Positions 1 through 5,978 of a stretch of DNA of 5,978 nucleotides are shown here, piece after piece. A model generated the notes under the pieces. It saw nothing but the letters and a program-made list of their open reading frames with translations, ran no database searches and was not told the DNA's origin. A program made the translations under genes and the position numbers. The number at the start of each line of letters is the position of its first letter. Position 1 is the first letter of the stretch. Origin of the DNA: Candidatus Uhrbacteria bacterium RIFOXYB12_FULL_58_10 (GTDB taxonomy: Bacteria > Patescibacteriota > Patescibacteriia > UBA9934 > GWF2-40-263); assembly GCA_943348955.1 (NCBI GenBank), contig CALQZE010000031.1, positions 1-5,978 on the forward strand. Reading direction: 5' to 3'.

Positions 1-1590
1 GCATCGAAAAAATCCGCACTTGAACGAACGGAATTGCAAAAAGAAAAGTCCGGTGTGTTTACGGGATCGTATGTAGTGAATCCTGTGAACGGTGAATCGA
101 TTCCCGTTTGGATTGCAGACTACGTCATCACCACATACGGCACGGGAGCGATTATGGCTGTGCCGGCACACGATGTACGTGATTTTGAATTTGCGAAAAA
201 ATATCAATTGCCTATCAAACAGGTTGTGAAGCCACCGGTTTTGCAAACGATGATGTCCGAGACTCTTGCGATGTCACAAGCGGCTCAGTCTTCGATCGAA
301 ATTGTTGCGGATTGTTTTACAGAATACGGTGTTGCGATCCATTCAGATTTCTTGAACGGTCTTTCAACAGTTGAAGCAAAAGCAAAGATGATTGCTTGGC
401 TCGAAGAAAAACAAATCGGAAATGCAAAAACGACTTTTCGTCTTCGTGACTGGCTCGTGTCTCGTCAACGTTATTGGGGTGCACCGATTCCGATTATTTG
501 GTGTGCGGATTGCGGAGCGCAGCCAGTCGAAGAAACAAATTTACCCGTGGAACTTCCAACAGACGTTGATTTTAAACCGACTGGCGAATCGCCATTGGTT
601 GATTCAAAAACATTTCATGATGTGAAATGTCCGAAGTGTGGAAAAGATGCGCGACGTGAATCAGATACGATGGATACATTTGTCGATTCGTCTTGGTATT
701 ACTTGCGTTACACAGATCCACACAATGCAAATGCGTTTGCGGACAAAAAGAATATTGATTACTGGTGTCCGGTTGATTTATACCTCGGTGGAGCAGAACA
801 CGCGGTGATGCACTTGTTGTATGCACGTTTCTTTGCGTACGCACTTCATGATCTCGGATATGTTTCGTTTGAAGAACCATTTGTAAAATTAAAAAATCAG
901 GGATTGATTCTCGGGCCAGACGGAGACAAGATGTCGAAGTCAAAAGGGAATGTGGTGAATCCGGATGAAATCGTTTCTGAATACGGTGCAGATTCTATCC
1001 GACTCTATGAAATGTTCATGGGTCCTCTTGAAGATGCAAAGCCATGGGATACAAAAGGTGTTGTTGGTGTTCGTCGTTTTCTCGATAAGGTTTGGAAGTT
1101 GCAAGAACATGTTTCTGTTTCATCATCGGACAGTGTTCTTCGAACATTACACAAAACCATCAAAAAAGTGACGGAGGATTTTGAAGAACTGAAATTCAAT
1201 ACAGCGATTGCACAGTGCATGATCGCGACGAATGAATTTATTGCTGCAGAATCTATTTCAAAAGATACATTCGAAACATTTTTGAAATTACTTGCACCGA
1301 TGGCGCCACACATCACAGAAGAATTGTGGCAACAGTTCGGTCACACAACATCGATCTTTAAAGAATCTTGGCCAGCGTTTGATCCAACATTGATTGTGGA
1401 TGACGTCATCGAAATGGGAGTTCAGGTAAACGGAAAAGTTCGCGGAACCATCCATCTTGCGCCAGGTGCAGATCAAGAGACAGCGAAGTCACTTGCCCTT
1501 GCAGAACCAAACGTCTTGAAATGGATGGAAGGAAAAGAAATTATAAAAATCATTTACGTTCCGGGAAAGATTTTTAATATTGTTGTATGA
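1..1590 (+). CDS. leuS: Leucyl-tRNA synthetase, C-terminal part (5' end outside window)
   Basis: Cytoplasmic class I enzyme that charges tRNA-Leu with leucine using ATP and hydrolyses mischarged tRNA. The frame is open from base 1, so the visible 529 residues lack roughly the first third, including the HIGH motif. In order: the end of the CP1 editing domain, with GTGAIMAVPAHDVRD carrying the two conserved editing aspartates (D58, D61 of the visible part); the RLRDWLVSRQRYWG motif (147-160); a zinc-binding insertion with C168xxC171 and C210xxC213; DTMDTFVDSSWYYLRYTDP; the KMSKS loop (310-314); the helical anticodon-binding domain; and a small C-terminal domain containing VQVNGKVRGT. The leucine-specific domain that precedes KMSKS in E. 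coli is reduced to a few residues, as in Bacillus-type enzymes. The stretch between the editing motif and TEYG (about residues 77-107) is somewhat longer than I expect from E. coli. The TGA stop overlaps the ugd ATG by four bases. Identification is secure. Confidence 0.97.
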   Translation, partial: ASKKSALERTELQKEKSGVFTGSYVVNPVNGESIPVWIADYVITTYGTGAIMAVPAHDVRDFEFAKKYQLPIKQVVKPPVLQTMMSETLAMSQAAQSSIEIVADCFTEYGVAIHSDFLNGLSTVEAKAKMIAWLEEKQIGNAKTTFRLRDWLVSRQRYWGAPIPIIWCADCGAQPVEETNLPVELPTDVDFKPTGESPLVDSKTFHDVKCPKCGKDARRESDTMDTFVDSSWYYLRYTDPHNANAFADKKNIDYWCPVDLYLGGAEHAVMHLLYARFFAYALHDLGYVSFEEPFVKLKNQGLILGPDGDKMSKSKGNVVNPDEIVSEYGADSIRLYEMFMGPLEDAKPWDTKGVVGVRRFLDKVWKLQEHVSVSSSDSVLRTLHKTIKKVTEDFEELKFNTAIAQCMIATNEFIAAESISKDTFETFLKLLAPMAPHITEELWQQFGHTTSIFKESWPAFDPTLIVDDVIEMGVQVNGKVRGTIHLAPGADQETAKSLALAEPNVLKWMEGKEIIKIIYVPGKIFNIVV

Positions 1591-2915
1591 ACATCGTGAT
1601 CATCGGTACGGGCTATGTTGGCCTCACAAGCGGAATCGGATATGCAAAATTGGGGAATCGTGTGGCGTGCGTAGATATCGATGCGGAAAAAATCGCGAAG
1701 TTGGATTTGGGTCATGTCCCGTTTTATGAAATCGGAATGACCGAAGCGTTGCATCAAGAACAAGAACTCGGTTCGATTGTATTCACGACGGATTTATCGG
1801 CTGTCCTCGGTGAAGCAGAAGTTATTTTGCTCGCTGTTGGAACTCCATCGACTTCGACGGGTGAAGCGAACCTTTCTTTTCTGTTTCAAGCAGCGAAAGA
1901 AATTGGAAAATATTTGGATCATGAAGTGGTGATTGTCACAAAAAGTACGGTTCCTGTTGGAACAAATCGTCGTGTTCTTGCGACGATTCAAGAATCCATG
2001 AATGTATCCGGTCGATCTGATCTGACAAGTTTGATTCAAATCGCATCGGTTCCGGAATTTCTGCGGGAGGGAAGTGCTCTTAAAGATTTTATGGAACCGG
2101 AACGGATTGTTGTCGGTGCCGAAGATGAAGTTGTTTTTGCAGTTGTGGAAGCCATGCATTATGGAATCAAAACAACATGGGTAAAAACATCGATTGAAAC
2201 AGCAGAGCTCACGAAGTATGCAGCAAATGCTATGTTGGCGACAAAAATCTCATTTATCAATGAGATCGCAAATATCGCAGAACGTACGGGCGCGAATGTG
2301 CGTGATATTGCATATGCGATTGGTCTCGATTCCCGCATCGGTCCGCACTTTTTGCAGGCGGGGATTGGTTACGGTGGTTCGTGTTTTCCAAAAGATGTTT
2401 CCGCACTGCATCAGATCGCGGGGGCAAACGGATATGATTTCAAATTGCTAGCAGCTGTGATCGAAGTGAATAATCGTCAACGTGATTTGTTTGTAAAAAA
2501 AATTCAGGAAGTTCTCGGAAATTTAAAGGGAAGACGTCTTGCTGTGTGGGGACTCGCGTTTAAATCCGGAACGGATGATGTACGAGAATCTGCCTCTCTC
2601 GAAATTGTACGACGATTGTATGCTCTCGGTGCGGATTTATGTGCGTTCGATCCGAAAGCGGAAGTGTCTGCTCGACGCATGCTGCCGGAAGGTATCTCCT
2701 TCGCTTCAACGGCGATTGATGCGGCAGAGGGTGCGGATGCACTTGTTGTTCTTACAGAATGGCCAGAGTTTCGTGATGTTTCATTTCCAACGCTCAAGGC
2801 ACGCATGATTGATCCTATTATTTTTGACGGACGCAATCATCTTGCGGATCTTTCTCTTTCCAAATTCGGATTCCGTTATTACGGCGTCGGCGTATGTCCA
2901 TCCGATCGCTCATAA
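1587..2915 (+). CDS. ugd: UDP-glucose 6-dehydrogenase
   Basis: Oxidises UDP-glucose to UDP-glucuronate with two NAD+, supplying uronic acid sugar nucleotides for capsule, exopolysaccharide or glycan synthesis in the cytoplasm. The 442-residue length is normal for the UDP-glucose/GDP-mannose dehydrogenase family. Visible motifs: N-terminal Rossmann loop GTGYVG (7-12) with the adenosine-binding aspartate D30; VGTPSTSTGEANLS (84-97); TKSTVPVGT (118-126); PEFLREG with family catalytic glutamates E157 and E161; K210 and N214 in TKYAANA; the catalytic cysteine C266 in GYGGSCFPKD, with D270; and a C-terminal UDP-binding domain with GLAFKSGTDDVRES (322-335), LTEWPEF (389-395) and DGRN (414-417). No catalytic residue is missing. 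The start ATG is embedded in the leuS stop (ATGA) without a well-placed Shine-Dalgarno, so translation is probably coupled to leuS. The 3' end overlaps comEC by 22 bases. The gene could instead act on a related sugar nucleotide, but the motifs favour UDP-glucose. Confidence 0.95.
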   Translation: MNIVIIGTGYVGLTSGIGYAKLGNRVACVDIDAEKIAKLDLGHVPFYEIGMTEALHQEQELGSIVFTTDLSAVLGEAEVILLAVGTPSTSTGEANLSFLFQAAKEIGKYLDHEVVIVTKSTVPVGTNRRVLATIQESMNVSGRSDLTSLIQIASVPEFLREGSALKDFMEPERIVVGAEDEVVFAVVEAMHYGIKTTWVKTSIETAELTKYAANAMLATKISFINEIANIAERTGANVRDIAYAIGLDSRIGPHFLQAGIGYGGSCFPKDVSALHQIAGANGYDFKLLAAVIEVNNRQRDLFVKKIQEVLGNLKGRRLAVWGLAFKSGTDDVRESASLEIVRRLYALGADLCAFDPKAEVSARRMLPEGISFASTAIDAAEGADALVVLTEWPEFRDVSFPTLKARMIDPIIFDGRNHLADLSLSKFGFRYYGVGVCPSDRS

Positions 2916-4441
2916 CTTCACCTTCAAAAACATTCGCCGTCTTTTCGGCGATGTTTTGTTTTGGGATTCTCATCGGTCCGTTGCTTGTTTTTGTTCCATT
3001 GAATCTATTTCTCGCGATCGTTTTTGTTTGTGTCCTCTTGTTTACACTTTCTCCATCTGCAATGGGGAAGTCAGAAGAGGTTATGTTTCGAATTGCTAAA
3101 TGGAAGTGGTTCGGTCTCCTCTTTCTTATTCTTGTTCTTGGTATTTTCCGTTATACGCAAAGCGAGATTCCAAAAAATATTTTTTCGGTACGTGATGCAA
3201 TCGGTCGTTCTGTTCGCGTGCAAGGAATCGTTTCGGGTGAACCTTCTGTGCAGGGAATGAATCAACACGTGACGATTCGTCGTGTTGCGATTGCAGATAC
3301 TCCATCGTTTGGAAAAGTACTTATAAAGATGAATGCACTCACGCCGGTTCACTACAACGATCTCATTTCATTTAACTGCACGCTTAACGTTCCAAAACCA
3401 ATGAATGGTTTTGATTATGCACGTTTTCTGCAAGCGAAGGGGATTTTGGCAACGTGTGATTATCCAAAATTTATGGATATTGTTCCGCGTAAAACTTTTT
3501 CGTTTGTTCGATCTGTACTGTCGATTAAACAAAATCTTATTGAACAGATGAATCGATTGTTTCCGGAACCGCATGCGTCATTTTTGTTTGGCTTAGTATT
3601 TGGCGGAACCATCGGACTCGATAAAGATGTGCAAAATGATTTTTCTCGAACGGGGACATCACATATTCTTGCCGCATCCGGGTTTAATGTTTCGTTATTC
3701 ACGTTTGTTTTTCTGGGTTGGATTATTCAAACATCGATCGGGAAAAAACGCGGAGTATTTGTCACAGCATTTTTGTTGCTTGTGTATGTTGTAATGGCCG
3801 GAGCAAGCGCAGCTGTTGTTCGGGCGGCGATTCTTGGGGCTGTGATTTTGCTCGGCACATGGATCAATCGTCGAGCATCGATCCATAACGCCTTATTGCT
3901 TGCAGCTGTTCTGATCTTATTTTTTAATCCGCGTGTCCTTCTCGATGATGTTGGGTTTCAACTTTCATTTGCAGCAACAGCAGCCATTTTGTATGTTGTC
4001 CCGCGTTGGAAAAAAAATTTTTCGTTTGTTCCGGAAACGCTTGGGATGCGTGAGGCTCTTGTCGGTTCGCTATCAGCGATTTTGATCACGCTTCCTATTA
4101 TGCTCTGGCAATTCGGATCTGTTTCAATTATTGCTCCGTTTGTAAATTTATTTGTTTTGCCGTTTGTTCCGATCATGATGGGGATCACGCTTTTAGCTCT
4201 TGCCGTTTCGGTTGTTTGGTTTCCACTTGGTCTTCTTGTCGCAATTCCTGCTTGGGCGGGATCTTGGTTTATCCTTGCGGTTATTACGATATTTTCATCG
4301 TTATCTATTGCTTATGTTCCTGTCCCATTTGCACGTGCGATGGCTGTAGTGAGTTTGGGAATCATTCTTGTGAGTTTTTACATGGCTTCTCTAAAAACGA
4401 TGTGGAATAAATTATCGAAAATCATTTCAAGTAAAAAATGA
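2894..4441 (+). CDS. comEC: ComEC/Rec2-type competence channel protein lacking the MBL domain
   Basis: Polytopic inner-membrane protein of the family that forms the channel for single-stranded DNA during natural transformation. It has 515 residues, against about 750 or more for classical ComEC. The N-terminus has hydrophobic helices at about 13-50 and 71-86, then a soluble OB-like (DUF4131-type) region at about 90-200 ending in NGFDYARFLQAKGI (171-184). The competence domain follows, with FSRTGTSHILAASGFNVS (250-267), GASAAVVRAAILG (303-315) and NPRVLLDDVGFQLSF (345-359), and further membrane helices up to about residue 499. It ends in a basic tail (KLSKIISSKK) and a TGA stop. The C-terminal MBL-fold domain of full-length homologues is absent and is encoded separately by the next gene. 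The ATG at 2894 is chosen because it keeps the first helix intact; the next in-frame ATG (codon 20) would cut into it. No clear Shine-Dalgarno is seen, and the 22-base overlap with ugd suggests coupling. Family assignment is strong; a role in transformation is inferred. Confidence 0.92.
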   Translation: MSIRSLITSPSKTFAVFSAMFCFGILIGPLLVFVPLNLFLAIVFVCVLLFTLSPSAMGKSEEVMFRIAKWKWFGLLFLILVLGIFRYTQSEIPKNIFSVRDAIGRSVRVQGIVSGEPSVQGMNQHVTIRRVAIADTPSFGKVLIKMNALTPVHYNDLISFNCTLNVPKPMNGFDYARFLQAKGILATCDYPKFMDIVPRKTFSFVRSVLSIKQNLIEQMNRLFPEPHASFLFGLVFGGTIGLDKDVQNDFSRTGTSHILAASGFNVSLFTFVFLGWIIQTSIGKKRGVFVTAFLLLVYVVMAGASAAVVRAAILGAVILLGTWINRRASIHNALLLAAVLILFFNPRVLLDDVGFQLSFAATAAILYVVPRWKKNFSFVPETLGMREALVGSLSAILITLPIMLWQFGSVSIIAPFVNLFVLPFVPIMMGITLLALAVSVVWFPLGLLVAIPAWAGSWFILAVITIFSSLSIAYVPVPFARAMAVVSLGIILVSFYMASLKTMWNKLSKIISSKK

Positions 4442-4466
4442 AACGGTGTCGACAGGAATACGTTCG

Positions 4467-4516
4467 CACTGTACTCATGTACTAGTACAACATTGTACTA
4501 GTACATGAGTACAGTG
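4467..4516. repeat. Perfect 24-bp inverted repeat with 2-base spacer between the two ComEC-half genes
   Basis: The arms at 4467-4490 and 4493-4516 are exact reverse complements, checked base by base, separated only by CA (4491-4492). In RNA the stem could add one G-U pair at its base (4466/4517) and would open the innermost A-U pair to give a four-base loop. Each arm contains the 12-bp palindrome TGTACTAGTACA (4478-4489 and 4494-4505), and GTAC occurs six times, at 4471, 4479, 4485, 4495, 4501 and 4509. No T-tract follows, so it does not look like a standard intrinsic terminator. It begins 25 bases after the comEC stop and ends 14 bases before the Shine-Dalgarno of the MBL gene. It could be an operator, an mRNA-processing or stability hairpin, or a small palindromic repeat element. 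The structure is certain; the role is unknown. Confidence 0.95.
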
Positions 4517-4530
4517 TTGTATCGTCCGCA

Positions 4531-4536
4531 AAGGAA
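4531..4536 (+). promoter_or_regulatory. Shine-Dalgarno sequence of the MBL-fold gene
   Basis: AAGGAA lies just upstream of the ATG at 4540, three bases away and therefore on the short side of normal spacing. It is the clearest ribosome-binding site in the window and supports the start at 4540. In the same frame the first upstream stop is TAG at 4483-4485, inside the palindrome, with no ATG, GTG or TTG codon in frame between, so a longer N-terminus is not credible. It indicates independent translation initiation rather than readthrough from comEC. Confidence 0.6.
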
Positions 4537-4539
4537 TAT

Positions 4540-5448
4540 ATGATTGAACGAAAACCATCCAAACATAAAACGATTCGAATCCCTAAGCAAACACGGGTTA
4601 CTATTTTTGCCGTTTTATTCATCGTCATCGTTGCATTCGGAAGTGTTGCACAAAATCGTTTCTTGTTTAGTCCAAACACATTACGCGTTTGGTTTTTCGA
4701 TATTGGACAAGGTGATGGGATGATGATTGAAACGCCGAGTGGAAAACAGATTTTGGTCGATGCAGGACCAGACGCAAGTATTCTCACAAAACTTGGCGGG
4801 GTGTTGTGGCCATGGGACAGAACCATTGATGCAATTGTCTTGACACATCCGGACGCAGATCATGTGACAGGATTTATTTCTGTGTTGAAACGTTATCGTG
4901 TCGGTCATGTTTATGAAACGGGTGTCATTGCGAATACTTTGATTGGGGCAGAAATAGAAAAAGCCATTCGCGAAGAACATGTGCCCGTTACGATGGTGCG
5001 TGCCGGTGATTTGATTCCAGACACACACGTTAAGCTAGAGACTTTATGGCCGAGCAATGAGGCTGTCGTTCACGCAAAAAATGATCGTAACAATTCTTCT
5101 ATTGTGATTCGATTGACATATGGTGATACAACAGCCCTCCTTACAGGAGATGCGGAAGAACCATCTGAGAAACAATTTTATTTACGTGTCGGTCCGATTG
5201 ATGTTTTGAAAGTGGGACATCATGGAAGTGCGACGGCAACCAGTCAAAATTTACTCGATGTAATCCGTCCGCAGATCGCTATCATTTCTGCGGGAGTCCA
5301 AAATAAATATGGACATCCACACCCGCTTATTCTTGATCGATTGATAAAAATCCACAGCCGTATTTTTCGTACAGACACGCAAGGAGATATTTTGATGACT
5401 TCAGACGGCGGGGAACCGATCGTCCGTGCGCATCCATTGCTGTTTTAA
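4540..5448 (+). CDS. Membrane-anchored MBL-fold hydrolase, equivalent to the ComEC C-terminal domain
   Basis: A 302-residue protein with a basic N-terminus (MIERKPSKHK), one hydrophobic helix at about 19-37, then a metallo-beta-lactamase fold that should lie outside the membrane. Fold motifs: FDIGQGDG (53-60); the metal-binding HPDADH (H103, D105, D107, H108); LTGDAE with D204; VGHHGS (H227, H228); and KYGHPHP (256-262). This set, especially the opening xDxGQGD and the closing GHPHP, is that of the domain fused to the C-terminus of classical ComEC, proposed in the literature to degrade the non-transported DNA strand. All expected metal ligands are present, so activity is plausible. It directly follows a ComEC lacking this domain, 98 bases downstream and in a different frame, with its own Shine-Dalgarno. 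The most likely role is the second subunit of a split DNA-uptake protein. An independent phosphodiesterase or nuclease is possible. The domain call is firm; the partnership is inferred. Confidence 0.9.
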   Translation: MIERKPSKHKTIRIPKQTRVTIFAVLFIVIVAFGSVAQNRFLFSPNTLRVWFFDIGQGDGMMIETPSGKQILVDAGPDASILTKLGGVLWPWDRTIDAIVLTHPDADHVTGFISVLKRYRVGHVYETGVIANTLIGAEIEKAIREEHVPVTMVRAGDLIPDTHVKLETLWPSNEAVVHAKNDRNNSSIVIRLTYGDTTALLTGDAEEPSEKQFYLRVGPIDVLKVGHHGSATATSQNLLDVIRPQIAIISAGVQNKYGHPHPLILDRLIKIHSRIFRTDTQGDILMTSDGGEPIVRAHPLLF

Positions 5449-5532
5449 AAAAAAGATGTTACTGTTTTGTCGCAAAAGGGCGGATAAACATTAGTCCTAT
5501 CCCTTACACTCTAAACTTTAATCCCCACCACT
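5449..5532. other. Intergenic gap between the MBL gene and ndk; no clear terminator or promoter
   Basis: These 84 bases start with an A-run (continuing the TAA stop, 5447-5454). A 5-bp inverted repeat TTTTG/CAAAA (5465-5469 and 5473-5477, loop TCG) is too short and AT-rich to be a convincing terminator. Weak -10-like hexamers are TACACT (5505-5510) and TAAACT (5512-5517), each matching four of six consensus bases, but neither has a good -35 at normal spacing. The last 14 bases before the ndk ATG are pyrimidine-rich (ATCCCCACCACT region) and contain no Shine-Dalgarno. ndk could be read from upstream or from a weak promoter here; the sequence does not decide. Confidence 0.5.
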
Positions 5533-5978
5533 ATGGCTGAAGTTCAACGCACCCTCGTTCTTTTGAAACCAGACGCACTTCAACGTGATTTGCTTGGTGA
5601 GATTCTTACACGTTTTGAACGCAAAGGACTCAAGATCATCGGACTCAAGTTATTCCAACTTTCCGATGAACAACTCGATGTACACTACGCACACCTTGCA
5701 GAAAAATCTTTCTTCGCAGATTTGAAAACATTCATGAAGCATACACCGGTTGTCGGGATTGTCCTTGAGGGAATGGAATCTGTTGCGGAAGTTCGCAAGA
5801 TGATTGGTTCCACGAATCCACTTCAGGCAGATGCAGGAACTGTTCGCGCAGATTTCTCCATGAACGTTTCGTCAAACTTGGTGCATGCATCTGACTCTCT
5901 TGAGAATGCAGCCGCCGAAATAAAACGATTCTTTAAAGACGAGGAACTCTTCGCCTACGGAAAAATTACAGATCAATA
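5533..5978 (+). CDS. ndk: Nucleoside-diphosphate kinase (3' end at window edge)
   Basis: Transfers the gamma-phosphate of ATP to nucleoside diphosphates through a phosphohistidine intermediate, balancing NTP and dNTP pools. The 148 codons seen start MAEVQRTLVLLKPDAL and follow the family along their length: K12 in LKPD, Y52 in HYAHLAEKSFF, R88, T94 in GSTNP, R105 in GTVRADF, N115 and the catalytic H118 in NLVHASDS. Each is offset by one from the E. coli positions. The usual glycine after the active-site histidine is alanine, a mild substitution. The visible length already equals a typical NDK of about 140-150 residues. The last two bases are TA, so the next codon is either a stop or a tyrosine, and the protein is complete or nearly so. 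No Shine-Dalgarno precedes the ATG, but the start fits the family's N-terminus. It lies 84 bases after the MBL gene. Confidence 0.96.
   Translation, partial: MAEVQRTLVLLKPDALQRDLLGEILTRFERKGLKIIGLKLFQLSDEQLDVHYAHLAEKSFFADLKTFMKHTPVVGIVLEGMESVAEVRKMIGSTNPLQADAGTVRADFSMNVSSNLVHASDSLENAAAEIKRFFKDEELFAYGKITDQ

Noticed and set aside
2049..2072. SVPEFLREG in Ugd, with valine where many homologues have asparagine
   Set aside because: That position varies in the family (serine in streptococcal enzymes), and the catalytic glutamates are intact, so it is not informative.
1741..2160. Antisense open frames on the - strand within ugd and other genes
   Set aside because: They lie entirely opposite well-supported genes, and their translations have unnatural composition and no recognisable motif; they are shadows of the coding strand.
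4467..4516. Palindrome as a Rho-independent terminator of the comEC operon
   Set aside because: No T-rich tract follows either arm on either strand, and the stem is not GC-rich. A structural effect on the mRNA remains possible, but a canonical terminator is not supported.
4461..4530. Similar octamers CGTTCGCA (4461-4468) and CGTCCGCA (4523-4530) on either side of the palindrome, resembling a target-site duplication
   Set aside because: They differ at one base, the left copy runs two bases into the palindrome and the right copy lies six bases beyond it, so they do not flank the element symmetrically. Chance similarity is likely.
4442..4539. Programmed frameshift or recent frameshift mutation joining comEC and the MBL gene
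   Set aside because: The comEC stop and the MBL start are separated by 98 bases with a stop in the MBL frame at 4483-4485, no slippery sequence is seen, and the MBL gene has its own Shine-Dalgarno.
5465..5477. Small hairpin TTTTG-TCG-CAAAA after the MBL gene as a terminator
   Set aside because: Only five mostly A-T pairs with no following T-tract; too weak to call.

Overview
The window is a gene-dense bacterial chromosomal segment with every recognisable gene on the + strand. It holds the 3' part of leuS, a complete UDP-glucose 6-dehydrogenase gene (ugd), a ComEC-type competence membrane protein without the usual C-terminal nuclease-like domain, a separate membrane-anchored MBL-fold protein that looks like that missing domain, and a nearly complete ndk. 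TGA ends leuS and comEC, so the standard bacterial code is in use. The compact layout, short overlaps, ComEC motif variant (TSHILAASGFNVS) and Bacillus-type LeuRS without a long leucine-specific insertion are most reminiscent of a Patescibacteria/CPR genome. That placement is an inference from sequence flavour and was not tested by any tree or search.

Bases 1-4441 form a tightly packed unit. The leuS stop and the ugd start share an ATGA (1587-1590), and the comEC start (2894) lies 22 bases inside the end of ugd. These three genes are probably cotranscribed and translationally coupled. Their functions (charging tRNA-Leu, making UDP-glucuronate for surface polysaccharide, and DNA import) are not obviously linked.

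Bases 4442-4539 are the only gap before the MBL gene. The gap contains a perfect 24-bp inverted repeat with a 2-base spacer (4467-4516), built from nested GTAC units and not followed by a T-tract. A Shine-Dalgarno sequence and the MBL gene follow (4540-5448). Together the 515-aa membrane protein and the 302-aa MBL protein account for the parts of one classical ComEC: N-terminal soluble domain, competence channel domain and MBL domain. The break falls in a loop between membrane helices, so the likeliest reading is one DNA-uptake machine encoded as two polypeptides.

A short non-coding gap (5449-5532) with no convincing terminator or promoter precedes ndk, which runs off the window at or very near its stop codon. 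ndk has all the canonical catalytic residues but no visible ribosome-binding site. ComEC, the MBL protein and NDK could in principle cooperate in importing DNA and using its nucleotides, but adjacency is the only support here.

No tRNA or rRNA gene, CRISPR array, transposase or prophage gene was seen. The most unusual element is the long palindrome between the two ComEC halves.
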